From the NCBI GenBank assembly GCA_006503535.1, contig QYRS01000017.1, positions 248,001 to 312,000 on the forward strand: 64,000 bases of DNA. The letters are read 5' to 3'. This document shows positions 22,479-33,556 of this stretch, one piece after another (position 1 is the first letter of the stretch; every line of letters starts with the position of its first letter). Both the position numbers and the translations under genes were made by a program. This DNA comes from Arthrinium phaeospermum. Its lineage: Eukaryota > Ascomycota > Sordariomycetes > Amphisphaeriales > Apiosporaceae. Below the pieces are notes generated by a model, which searched no databases, had not been told where the DNA came from, and saw only the letters and a program-made list of their open reading frames with translations.

Positions 22479-22711
22479 GAGGGAATAGTTTCATTAAGCT
22501 ACATAGATTATTCCAGTGCTAATATCACCAGTTATGACACTGTTTATGCCATTCTTTATTTGGAATTGTTCCACTGAATAACCGGAATAATATGGTATAC
22601 ACATTAGAACCAAGCTGATTCCGCCCTTGGTGTAACTATTCAGGTTGGTTTATGTAGGTTTAGTCGTCGGTTCCTCAGGTTCCCCAGGCACACTGCTTAC
22701 CAGCCACCCCC

Positions 22712-22840
22712 TCATGCTTCCTCATCCTTCGCCTTCTTCTTGCTACACCGACCTTACGTTAGAATCGGTGACTGGAACGAAGCCCACTATAAGCCGGTAG
22801 GCATAGCTTACGGGCTGGGCTTGTGCGCGCAGGTTCTTAC
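22712..22840 (-). pseudogene. Truncated remnant of the neighbouring membrane-repeat gene
   Basis: The minus strand keeps three landmarks of the intact copy at 23634-24656. They are an exon end ...ACGGTCAAG with donor GTAAGAACC (22840), an exon end with donor GTAAGCTAT (22811), and a last exon 22742-22712 coding KKKAKDEEA then stop. In the larger copy the first two donors are 423 nt apart; here they are 29 nt apart, so most coding sequence has been deleted. The matching upstream repeat lies at 22928-23075. This is an inferred tandem duplicate that has decayed by deletion. Confidence 0.55.
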
Positions 22841-22927
22841 CTTGACCGTGGCCCCGGGAGTTTGGCAAATTGGTACGCCAGAAGGGAGCTAAAAATGCAT
22901 TGGAGCCCTACCACGTGCTATGTATAC

Positions 22928-23075
22928 CCTTCCTATGAACCCACGATTGACCCATAACCAGCCACGTCTATCCATCCCATCAATGGTCCATCACAGCGGC
23001 GCAGAAGGACAGTGCATAAACCACAAGCACAAACTTCCCTGGGTTAAACTTCCGACCTCCGACTCCAGGCGTTGT
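22928..23075. repeat. Diverged direct repeat, copy A
   Basis: About 148 bp, starting CCTTCCTATGAACC and ending CCAGGCGTTGT, clearly alignable with 24955-25105. Blocks such as CGTCTATCCATCCCATCAATG and CTTCCGACCTCCGA are identical. It lies upstream (on the minus strand) of the truncated gene copy, as the other repeat lies upstream of the larger copy. Confidence 0.8.
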
Positions 23076-23633
23076 TGTGCTTCCCTTCTAGTGGCACACA
23101 GGGTACTAATTGCCGCCCTTTGCCTCAACTGAGCGGTCTTCCACCATATGTTTCCTATCGAGCATCGGAGTCAGCATTTACCCTTCTTGAAACAAACAGG
23201 ATATCTAAAACCTGGAACAGGAAGGGATAGAACTCGAACCCGGAGACGAAAAGACGCCAGGAAGATAACCCACGAAAAGGAGAGGAGAACGACCAATTGT
23301 AGCAAGCGAGCTCGGTCGCTTGCGTTTGATGATATGGCCGTGTTGGTGGCCCATGCGTCAACATCGGTTAATAACGGAAATAGTTAGACTAGCTATTAAT
23401 TGATCACCACCTTTCCCTCTCCAACTTTCCTCACTTTTCGGAACTTTTCCGCTGTGCTTGTTTATAGAATGCTCCTCTTTGAGCCCAATCTGTGTGTCGA
23501 AAGATGTGTAAACCTTGACCGCTGTGTCGGCCTTGATCTCGCTGGAGGAGATGTCAAAGTCAAAGTCCAGCGGTCCTCCGAAGAGGGCTGCGTCTCGTTC
23601 CAACGGCGTCCCCTCCCATCCCACAATGTGATC

Positions 23634-24656
23634 TCACTGAGCTTCCTCATCCTTCTTCTTCTTCTCTTTCGCTAGTCGCTCTTTCTTGCTATAACCAAAA
23701 TTAGCAGCTGATAAGTGTAGGGTAGCAACTGTATAGCTTACGCTGCTGGTGTCTCGGTGTACGATTTGCCGAGGTAACAAATCGCCCATACTCCATGCGA
23801 TGCGACTGACAGCCAGCCAGAAATCGTTTCGATCACGGCGGCACGGTTTTCGAAGTCGTCAATGCTTGATTGCTGTGTATATGTCAGTATATTTAGGATA
23901 AAAAACTTGAGTCACATAGGATACGCCGAACCAACACACAAACACCACCACTACGTGCCCTGCCAGCATAGGAACACCGCCACGGACGCGACGCCAGCCC
24001 ACAGACTAGTCTGCTCGACCCAGGCTGCGAGGTGCTTCCAGCCAGCCCGAGACCTCTTGGACCCAGGCGACGGTGTGGTCGGGAGCCTCATTGCTTGGTT
24101 GCTAAATGATCTTCGTATCAGTATCGAGGGATAGAACAATGAAGCTGTAGACAGAGGTTCTTACCTTCACGTTCGTTGCAGACGTCTGGCCCAAAGGCTC
24201 TAGGTCAGGGATCGCTTTCGATATGACCAGATACACCACGTCGGAGAATTGCACCGGTTTCGAGACCAGGGGGTATGCCATTGTGAATAGCAGATTCCAG
24301 CATAGGGGCCCCTCGGGCAGCAGAGGTCGGAGCACGGTCTCTGGCTCCGGGATCATGAACCGGACGACCGTCCAGACGCAGCCGGACACTTGGCTGATCT
24401 TGGAGACCAAGGTCTCCACCAGAACGAAGACGAGACCCAAGCACGCGGGCCCCTCGGGGAGCATGGGCCGCAAGAGCGACTCCCATATGAATCGGATAAT
24501 GATATCCCAAGAATAAAGAAGAAAGGGCGCAAACCGATTTTCAGTTGGCCAAGAAATGGGTAGGAAATACCAAGGCCTCGTTCCCCAGCCCTGTGGTGGA
24601 GCTAGAAGTATGAAAATCAGAAAATGCCCAAGTCGATTGTAATCTGAAAGAAACAT
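23634..24656 (-). CDS. Hydrophobic membrane-type protein with an internal ~47-residue repeat; model uncertain
   Basis: Proposed exons are 24656-24165, 24101-23955, 23872-23742 and 23688-23634. I recognise no family. Exon 1 codes two tandem copies of a unit, LLRPMLPEGPACLGLVF... and VLRPLLPEGPLCWNLLF..., each with hydrophobic stretches. The DNA match (GGGCCCCTCGG at 24306 and 24447) gives a 141-bp period. Exons 2 and 3 code related membrane segments (SLWAGVASVAVFLCWQ and WLSVASHGVWAICYLGKSY), and exon 4 ends in a Lys-rich tail (KEKKKKDEEAQ). Reading exon 2 in one frame meets a TAG. The protein-like reading needs either an extra ~51-60-nt intron inside it or a 1-nt shift, plus a CAAG acceptor for exon 3. 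The gene may therefore be intact with an unrecognised splice, or decaying. Confidence 0.45.
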
Positions 24657-25284
24657 GTACAGAGGGAAAGCCTCGGCATGGCAAGTGACACACGGATGCA
24701 GTGGGTCAAGAATAAGTACCTAGTGCAGGTGGGAGGAAGGATGTCGCTTGAATCAACTGTTGATTTGGTTCGTTTGGAAATTTCAATCGCTAGCTGCGTA
24801 AAATTGGAAGGGGCATTGCAGTCCGCCCATCATGCCTAGCACGTGCTACCTTCAATCAATGCCGACGAAATCGAATGTGCCTGTTGACCGGTTCCTTCCC
24901 ACCTACATACATGTGAGTCACGACAGAAATCGACCGATGCGAAGCTAGCTCCTTCCTTCCTATGAACCGATGGTCGACCCCTCACCAGCTGCGTCTATCC
25001 ATCCCATCAATGGCAGGTGCATCAGGGCGGCGTAGAAGGATAGTGCAGAATCACAAGCAAAAACGTCGCTGGGTTGAACTTCCGACCTCCGATCCCAGGC
25101 GTTGTGGATTTAGGGTAGTACTTCTCGTTGTCTGGGTTGGGCCAGGATATTACTATACCAATAAGTAGATTGAATTGATCTTTTCGGTCGTATTCGTATG
25201 ACCCAGATGTCCATCTTGAACCCATTCCCAAAAGCGGAAATAAAGAAAGAAATGAAAGAAAGAACACAACAACATCCTCGCCTC
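24657..25284. other. Intergenic, upstream of the membrane-repeat gene
   Basis: Contains direct repeat copy B (24955-25105). It is also the 3' flank of the STAND-like gene. No gene is seen. Confidence 0.5.
24955..25105. repeat. Diverged direct repeat, copy B
   Basis: About 151 bp, the counterpart of 22928-23075, with the same start and end sequences. The two copies are 2.03 kb apart in the same orientation and bracket the membrane-repeat gene. Confidence 0.8.
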
Positions 25285-27142
25285 TCAGTAGTAACTATCC
25301 GTGATCATCGGTTTCTCAAAGCCAGCAAAGTCCTTCCTCTCGCGCCGCGACCGCCCCTTGGGCCAACGGGCTGGGTGTGCTTTGCTTTTCTGGTCGGGAT
25401 ACTCACAAGAGGGCAACGCCCATCCAGCCCTCGCAGTTGCGACGCAAAGCCTTGTCCAAAACCCCCCAGTAGCACCTTGACCTGCGCCCGGGATTGTCTC
25501 TTGTGTAGATCATCCATGATCCGCAAGACTGCCTTGACCCAATCGAAATGCTCATAGATCGTTGCCGACACGTCAAGCACGTCGAGGTCTATGACCAGGT
25601 AGACAGGGCGATTGGTCCGGGCAATGGACATCTCCAAAAGCCCTAGCCATCCCTGGACTGTGGCCTCGGTCTGGAATCGGGTGCATGTGAGCGAGACGCT
25701 CTTCTCCGTCTGTTCACCCGCCGCTGTGCGCAGCACCTGCAATGTCAGATGTTTCAAAACATCCATTGCCGATACTTGCGCGCCGGAGCTTGGCCCGGTC
25801 GGACTTGGGGGTGGCTTCAGGGCCATGATGCATGGGACCTTGGATTCATGCAATTGACCGCAGACACCGACAAATAGCTTGTACAGGGCATGGCGTGTGT
25901 TGAAGGACCCTCTGACTAGTACCAGGCCCGATTCACTCGTCGAGGCCCACCTGTTTAGCTGGGGTGAAGCGCCGAGTTGCTTGACCATCTCCATCTCGGA
26001 CCGGCGTTGGAATTTCAGGATTGTAAGATGATGGCGGAAACTCTCAAGGGCGTCTCCTAGAGCAGAGCCAGAGATGCTGGCTAAGATGTTCGAGAACTGG
26101 ATGTCGCTCAGAGTTTGGTTGGCGCTGAAAGCCGAGCTCGAGTTGAGTGTTTGGAACGCTAGGTAGTCATCGTAACTGTTAGCAGCCAGTTCATACTCTA
26201 CATGGGTAGGGACGCTCCGTTTACCGATCATCTGGGTTTTAACCTCATAAATTGCATTCTCGTGGGCCTCCATTCTGGCCAATATGTCGCAAGTCGCGCG
26301 GTCGCTGGACTTATTACCTGCATCCACCTTCATGTGTATTGCTCTGGTTTCTGCTTGCAATCCTGAGATAGCCAGCTGATCGATTCTCCTCGAGAGCTCG
26401 TCTATACGTTCAAGTATATCTGCATAATGCAGAGCAGGTGGCTTTGTAAAGCTGTGCCAAAGGTGAAGAAGCTTGCCTTCTTGGCACCAAGTCAACGCCC
26501 GGTCGAAGAACTCGAGCAACTGGGCATACAACTCCTCCACTGCGACATTGATACGCTCGGTGGGATACAGTACGGTGTAGAACTCCACGCGAGGCAAGGT
26601 ATCTCCTATTCGGGACATGGCCTTTGCGAGTAGTGCAATAACAGATTCATGATTCTGGACAGCCTGAAGTAATCGGGTCAGCCAAAGCTGCGAAAAATGC
26701 GTGGAATATGCATACAACGAATAGGAACTTGAATGCACCCCAAACAAGAGATACGTATTCTGGGTGGTGTTGCACTAATACATCCAAGATGTTGCCGTAG
26801 TAGTTGATCCTTGAAGAGAGCAGGCTAAGCCACACACGAGCTTTGGACGAAGTCCTCTTTTTAGAGTATTGGTCTAAGCATGAGCGCACAGAAGAGTGTA
26901 TGCTTTCGATATTATGGTTGCTGCTAATTTCGGCTCCCTCGTTTGCCGCCAACTTGCCCAGAAGCCTTTGGTACGCTTTCTGAGTCGAGTTTGCATGATC
27001 CCTTGGTGATCTACATCAATCCATTAGCAAATATACTTAGTTATCGGACTGGTGACCTTTACCGAAGTCATCTGACTTACTCATGGAAGGACACAGACCC
27101 AGACCCGTACCAACATTTCAAATGGCATGAATCTTGCTCCAT
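25285..27142 (-). CDS. STAND-like protein (DUF7708-type N-terminus) with degenerate P-loop
   Basis: Four exons, 27142-27081, 27010-26716, 26663-25407 and 25356-25285, join in phase to 561 residues. The introns are 70, 52 and 50 nt; the last has a GTGAGT donor and a CCAAG acceptor. The N-terminal domain carries KARVWLSLLSSRINYYG, DVLVQHHPEYVSLVWGAF and LPRVEFYTVLYPTERI. This is the hallmark of the fungal DUF7708 domain found at the front of NACHT/STAND receptors. A coiled coil (LERIDELSRRIDQL) links it to an NTPase-like region. Where a P-loop is expected the sequence is LVLVRGSFNTRHALYKL, with no GK[S/T]. A Walker-B-like VYLVIDLDVLD remains. Nucleotide binding is therefore probably lost. It diverges from the AAA+ gene at 27405. 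Without the last intron the frame runs to 25305 with a less convincing tail. Confidence 0.75.
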
Positions 27143-27404
27143 TCTTGCCAGGCAGCATATGACAAAAGAGATTTGGTTGACGTGGTGTTCATAGATAGAA
27201 CTTACACTGAGGTGGAAGGCCTGGATAACCTCACCAGCAATTAGCGTTAAGGCTGAACCCGAAAAGAGGCTGTGTCGACAAACATGTGTTTGAAGCCTAT
27301 TGGCCCAAGATTCAGTGGTGGTGTGCAATGACAGTGCGGGGGTAACCACCATAACCCATCACAACATCAGTCACATACACTCATAATAGCAATTCACGCA
27401 CAAC
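27143..27404. promoter_or_regulatory. Shared head-to-head promoter of pair 1
   Basis: Only 262 bp separate the start codons of the STAND-like gene (minus) and the AAA+ gene (plus), so their promoters overlap. I see no clear TATA box. Confidence 0.5.
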
Positions 27405-30169
27405 ATGGCATCTAATTCGGAAAATTGGGACATGCCAGATCCCCCAGCAACATCCACCGGCTGGACCATTCCCGTTCATGGTAGTGCTGACCAAGATATT
27501 GGTGCTGCAACCCCAGTCAAGGTCGATCGAACTTCCAAATTGGAAGGGACCATTGCAAACCCCTCCTTATCAGACGAACAAGCCGACAGCGCCGGCGTAC
27601 CCAGAATATTCACTCAGGTACACGAGGACGCGTACAAGTCTAGACTGGACGATACAGTTGGGTTAGAGCTCTGGAAATGCGATACTATTTCCGCAGACCA
27701 AACCACGGCTAGCAGCTTTAAGCGACAGCTACTGCAAAATCTCCAGGATCTGCACCTTACGAACCATTCAGAGGGTAAAAAGAAGCGGATATCCTTGATA
27801 TCAGGCCGAGAAGTGATAGCAGGTCAGGAAGTATCTGACAGTTCAACTCGGGATGCAAACATCAACGTCAGCGACCAACAAATTCCCACCCCTCCGGAAT
27901 ATCTCAATAATAGGATTAGTATCGACGATCTGACTCCGGTAACGCTCAAGTCCCAGATGTTGACTACGGCAGATTCCATGCCAGTGGATAGAATACGTGA
28001 GCTTGAAGATGAGCTTGCTCGCCTACGAGAAGGCTTGAAGGTCCCCACTTTCCAAACCATACACCTGCTGGATGAAGACTCAACACGGTATCTTGCCCAG
28101 CCATCCTGGAATTTTGCCGGAGCTCATGCATACCTTAAGGGAAATGTTCCGTTGTCAAAGCCAGAAGTGTATCTCAACAATCTAGGAAACATCGCATTTG
28201 TGGTATACACGGTGTACCCTCCAGAAGACTCCTTGATTGAGGCTGTAGAGGAAACGGCACAAGCAGGGACAACAGCAATTCCAGACCCTGAACCAGCCTC
28301 TCACTTCATCAACTTCTATTCGTCCTCCATGAGAGAGGCGGTCGATGCCTTCTTCGGCAAAATTAAACGGTGCAATCCTGACTATCCTGTGCCGGCGTCG
28401 GGCGCCGATATTGAGTCACCGTTTCTCTTTTGGTATCACTTTCGATCAGCCGGGATCATTGATGAACTGGACCCTAGTCATCGCGAACTGATGAAACTCC
28501 TGACCAGCTGGATCGATGAGAATTATGGGGAATTGTACCAAGGAATCCATGCGCTATTGGACAAGGGTTTGGTAACCCAAGATACTGTGAAGTTTCTTTT
28601 CCATCCTGGGCAGGTCCTTGTCTGGAACTCTGACTCTGGCCCTAGAGGGTGCAAGGCGGCTTCCTGGCTTTCCCATAGCTCCGGCTCCGGTGACAATTCC
28701 AAGACTACTAGTGGCTTGGAAAGCTTAACATATGGTCTCAGTATATGGTATTACAAGTACAACGGTCAATTTTGGAGAGATACAGAGGACCTGTCTTTCT
28801 CTATATGGACATCTGAGAGCCAGCCAGAGATAAGAATCGATACGCTATCGATTTTTCCGTTACGTTTCGTCAATAAAGCACTGGGATCACGACTCGAGAC
28901 ACGTGGTAAAACGTTTTGGAAATGTCGACGGAGACAATATGTTTCTTACATAAGGAAGAACGAAGACCAGGTTTTCTCAAACGTAAGTCGGTATTCAAGG
29001 ATCTACTTCAACTGAGATATCTGTCGAACTTCCATCGAGAACAATACTAAAACCAAGTTACAGGACGAAAGATTTATGGTTGACTTTCCAACATATCGAC
29101 TGCTTCATTCTGACAGCACTGGGTTCAAGACGAAATATGGACAACCTGGTGCAGAAGGGGGCTATTTGGCCAATGAAGTCATGAACGAAGACCGGCCACC
29201 TCTCGGCCATGAGACGCTGTTCCCCACCACAATCCCCGGTTTCAGTCTGCACAGAAAGAAATGGCGTCAGTGGTGTCCCAAAACGTACTATATCTCAATG
29301 ACACTAACAACAAAACAGAGGACGTAGAAGTCGACCGCATTCGAGATATCAAATGGTACAAGGAAGCTTTTGATCATCTGGTAATCAGCGAGGAGACCAA
29401 GGAACTCGTCCACGCCCTGATCACGAACCGGATTGAATCAGAGAAGAATACGGACTGGGTGACAACCAAAGGGAACGGTCTTATCATACTGCTCCACGGC
29501 AGCCCAGGTACGGGTAAAACTTTTACCGCAGAGAGTTTGGCCGAGCTGGCCGAGAAGCCTCTTTATCCTATTACGTGTGGAGATATCGGCACCAAGCCAG
29601 AAGAAGTTGAGAGATATCTCGAATCAGCACTCCATCTAGGAAAGATCTGGGACTGCGTTGTCCTTCTGGATGAAGCCGATGTTTTCCTCGAACAGCGTAC
29701 ACTTAACGACTTGAAAAGGAATGCATTGGTTTCCGTTTTCCTCCGCGTCCTGGAGTATTACGACGGAATTCTTATCCTGACGACAAACCGGGTCGGGACT
29801 TTTGATGAGGCCTTCAAGTCCCGTATTCAGCTTGCTCTCCACTACGACACTCTCGATATGCCTCAGCGTGTCAAGATATGGAATAACTTCTTCAGCCGGC
29901 TGCAGGGCCTCGGGGAAGGTGAAGGCGCCATTGACTTCATTACGCTCGGGTCCTATGTCGATAAGCTTGCCAAACATCCGATGAATGGGCGGCAGATCCG
30001 GAATACCATCACAACAGCCCGCCAGCTCGCGAATTTCAAGAAACAGCCCTTGAATTACGGCCACTTGAAACACGTCATCAAGGTAGCCGGCAAGTTCGAC
30101 CAGTATCTACTGGAACTGCACGAAAACAACACAGATGAAGAAATTGCGAGAGGGGAAGGTACTCGCTGA
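27405..30169 (+). CDS. AAA+ ATPase with DUF7025-type N-terminal domain
   Basis: Three exons, 27405-28982, 29064-29265 and 29319-30169, give 876 residues. The N-terminal 200 residues are disordered, with a helix RIRELEDELARLREGL. The middle (residues about 220-590) has the layout of DUF7025-like fungal AAA proteins, with LLTSWIDENYGELY, DTVKFLFHPGQVLVW and GLSIWYYKYNGQFW. The AAA+ module has Walker A GSPGTGKT (654-661), Walker B CVVLLDEADVF (about 706-714), sensor-1 LTTNR and the Arg-finger region FDEAFKSRIQLALHY. The lid contains MNGRQIRNTITTARQL. All catalytic residues are present, so it should hydrolyse ATP, probably as a hexameric remodeller. The substrate is unknown. Its divergent neighbour is a STAND-like protein without a P-loop. 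Confidence 0.88.
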
Positions 30170-30753
30170 TGGGCAATGATTGGTGCACTTTTGTTGCTGC
30201 GGTGGTTTGGCGATCAGAGGCAATGCATCGGAAAGGGTGTTTTCTTTAAATCTCTATCTACTTAGTTCGGTAAATCTGCGATGGTATCAAAATTTTCTTG
30301 TTCTTTCCTTTTTTTTTCGCTGGCACAGTATCATTATCTTAGGCGGGTGTCTCGTCGTCTGGGCTGGGTTGGCTGGTAGTCACATGCAGGGGACGTCGGA
30401 TATCAACCGTACAGCAACTCTAACTCGACGATAGCCATGTAGAGGTGCGAATTGAGGTTGTTCATTCTAGTTATGCCCATTGCTTTGTTTACTAGATCTG
30501 CAATATCCCTTTGATGACGATAACGCTGCTCCCAACAGATGATGCCGTACAGTCACTTAGTGCTATTGGCATAATGTTTATTCCGTTCATAGAAGACCCG
30601 GTTGGATATACTGGCCTGTTGATCATCCACGGGAAGTACTATACCATGAGCAGCGCTACTGCCATCAAGGGGGTATTGGAACTCAAATATCCTGTTCCCC
30701 ACCATTTACCCCTATCCCAGACCCACTGAACGCCAAACCCGGCGGGAGAACCT
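30170..30753. other. Intergenic between convergent genes
   Basis: 3' flanks of the AAA+ gene (plus) and the second STAND-like gene (minus). No gene is seen. Confidence 0.5.
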
Positions 30754-32879
30754 TTACTCCAACGTCGCTTGCGACATCAATCTCGCAGCAAGTGTCCCGT
30801 CTTCCCAATCAATACAGCCACGTACGGAGCTTGTAGTACGGTCGTCAAGATCGAGGACGTCCCACGACTCAAAGACGGTCTCCACCCCCGGGCAGGTGGC
30901 CGGCGTCGCACAGAGAAACTTGATGCATGCGCTCGGCCTTTCGGATATGCCCCGCGCGAGGGCGAGCAGTCTCCCAACCACCTCCTGCGTCTCCTGGAGC
31001 CGCTTGTCCGGGAAGCTAAAGGCGCTCAGCCCATCGAGGGTACAGTAGAGCATGGTGCCTTCAGGGAGCTCGTAGCACAGCTTCTCGTACAGATCGCAGA
31101 GACCACTTAGGTCGCTCTCCTCAAGATACCAGTTGCATTCATTGAGCACTTCGGCGCTGAAGGCCCGGTACTGGCCGATGAGCTGCAGTATGAGTGTGAT
31201 CATCAGCTCCCGGCATCCGGAGTACCCGTCGTTTTGGTGTTGGCCGCAGAAGAAGGCCACGGAAAGGATGAAGGGGTTCTGATGTTGGACAGTTCGTAAT
31301 GTAGTGATCAGCTTTGCAACCACATATGACACCGGTGATAACTGATCGTCCCGGCTGCGCACTCCGCCGTTGACCATGAGAACCATGGAGGTGTCCAGTG
31401 TGGCAAAAGCCTGCAAGCGGTTATGGTCGGATAAGTATCTCATCTTCTGGTAATCGCGACCTCCGCTGAGTAAGTTGCGAGCATGGGAAAGTTCGAGACA
31501 GTCGTCTTCGATCATTGTTACCGGGAAGCACTTTGACTCGAGCAGTTCATCGACATCCACTTCGGGCAGCGGGGGAGGAGCAAGGACACGTCCTCGTTTC
31601 TTCTTTTTCCGCGTCATGATTTGCCCTAAGATAGTTAGTTTACGAAGGCGAGGCCAGTAGGCGAACCTACTGGACATGTGTTTGTTCATCTCCATCGACG
31701 CCGTGAGGAGGCTATAGAGCTGGACGAGCGCGTTCCCCCGTTCTATTCTTTCTTGTAAATCCAACTCATACATAGAACCGATTTTCTTCTCTATTTGGTC
31801 CATTTTTATGACACCTAGGGTTTGCACCAGGTGGCGCACGTCTTTGGCCTTTTGCAACATCTCCAGGCGGAGCTGAGAGAGCTCGTCCTCGTTGTCGTCA
31901 AGATGGGTGACCGCCCGTTTGAATTTGCCTGCTGCGGGTTAGTCGGCAACTATCAAAGACGCGGTGCTGTTCAACGTACTCCATCGTCTGGCGCGTGCAA
32001 AGACCCGCTCGGTGACCAGACGCAGCACGCCGAAGATCTTCGCATACAAGGCCGACATCTTCTCGTGCAGCGCCGCGTCGTTGCTCAAGGCTTTGAGAAG
32101 CTGGTTGGTGGGCGAGTCCGTGATGCTTCGGATATCGTTGAGTGCAGTGTGGATCAATGTGTCGAGGCTCTCGTACACGGCAGCCACTTTTAGGATGACG
32201 GAGAGCGCACCAACCAGCACTGACCCATACCCGGAGACGTCAGGGATGAACTTGAGGAAGGGTTCGACATTCTTGGCGTTTCGGCAGAACCCGTGGAACC
32301 CCTTGCGGATACTCGCTGCTAGCTTGTGGAAACCGCCTTCCGGCTCCGGTTTGGCTGAGTTCAACTTCCTGTCAATGACTCCGTAGGCAGCGTCGACAAC
32401 CTCTCCCACGTCTTGGAAGTTCTCGTAGTGAACTTCGTCCTCTTCGAGATCGACGACGATGTCTTCCAATTCTTTTGATTTCTTGGAATCCCTAAGGAGG
32501 GTCTTTTGCACGAGAATCAGCTCCTGCTGGGACTCTCTGCATTCTTCGTATATCTCATCAAGGTTGCTTCTCAGTATGGGTTAATCCTATGACTTATGGA
32601 TGCGAGGGTGGCCCGGACGTGGTCTTACAGCTTACCGTCCTCTCCGTCGCTGTCGATTGTGAGTTTCAGGCTGTGTTGGGCATGACGTATCTCAACCTCG
32701 AGTCCAGAGGCTTCCGACAAATCTAATGCTTTGTGACCTGAACCGTCAAGCCCTCTGAGGAATGATGTCGCTTCATTATTGGCTGGTTCAAGTTCGAGTC
32801 CTTTGGTCGCCATCCGAATAGCGTTGGAGATAGTCTCGGCGTCGGAGCTGCCGTTGGCATAACGGCGACTGTCCGCCAT
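30754..32879 (-). CDS. Second STAND-like protein with degenerate P-loop
   Basis: Three exons, 32879-32629, 32569-31980 and 31928-30754, join in phase to 671 residues. The N-terminus is acidic and Asp/Ser-rich. A helical domain follows with VEPFLKFIPDVSGYG and LKVAAVYESLDTLIHTALND, resembling the Goodbye/DUF7708-type helical domains of fungal STAND proteins (tentative). A coiled linker (DELSQLRLEMLQKAKDVRHL) and a basic patch (RKKKKRGR) come next. The NTPase-like part has MVLMVNGGVRSRDDQLSP where a P-loop is expected, lacking GK[S/T], then VAFFCGQHQND, a Walker-B-like LYCTLDGLSAF and KFLCATPA. It thus repeats the design of the gene at 25285-27142 with little sequence identity. It diverges from the AAA+ gene at 33557. 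The exon 3 acceptor is CAGCAG, so two isoforms differing by one codon are possible. Confidence 0.7.
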
Positions 32880-33556
32880 CGAAAAGATGTCATCATCTGA
32901 CTTTGCAAAACACAACTTCAAGGATACGTAGGTGATTATTCCAAGTTTCTATTATAAAAGTCGTATAAACGAATTACGTAAACGCGGTATCATCTTCTGC
33001 GATATTGGAATAAACATGAAAACGGACATCCTGCTTCAGCGTAGAATAGCTGGGGGGTGCCGGGGTACCCCAAATCCTTCGGAGATCAGGCTCTATCATT
33101 TACTGCTTCCCACCCCTCCTTGTAAGCAGGCTGGGCGGTTGCAGATGGGGCTATGTTATAATGCAACTATCATTGGCTTGTTTTGATCTTACTCGGCACT
33201 TCGTTCCGCTAAATGTGGGTGCACAACAATGATGGTCACTCTGCATTTGTGGGCTGTCCTCCAGGGGCCTTCCCGCGGAAAAGCAGATTGCCATTGAAGC
33301 CAAGTCTTAGGCACCCAGCCTCGGCACGGCCCAAGATATTTATTGGGTGATTTGCAAGCGACCGCTCTTTAGAAGAACCAACATAACCGTGATACAGTTC
33401 TGCCTGCAGCACTCGCACGTTTTCTTCTCTTTACCAAGTACTCAATATATTTCCAGTGCTCCTGTCCATAGCCCCTGGACACTTGCATAGATCCCAGTGC
33501 ACCTCTCAAAAAGCCTTCCGTGGAACGTCCCATAGCTCACTGTATCAGTGATCACC
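32880..33556. promoter_or_regulatory. Shared head-to-head promoter region of pair 2
   Basis: 677 bp separate the divergent start codons at 32879 and 33557. No other gene is seen here. The plus-strand start has an ideal context (CACCATGG). Confidence 0.45.
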
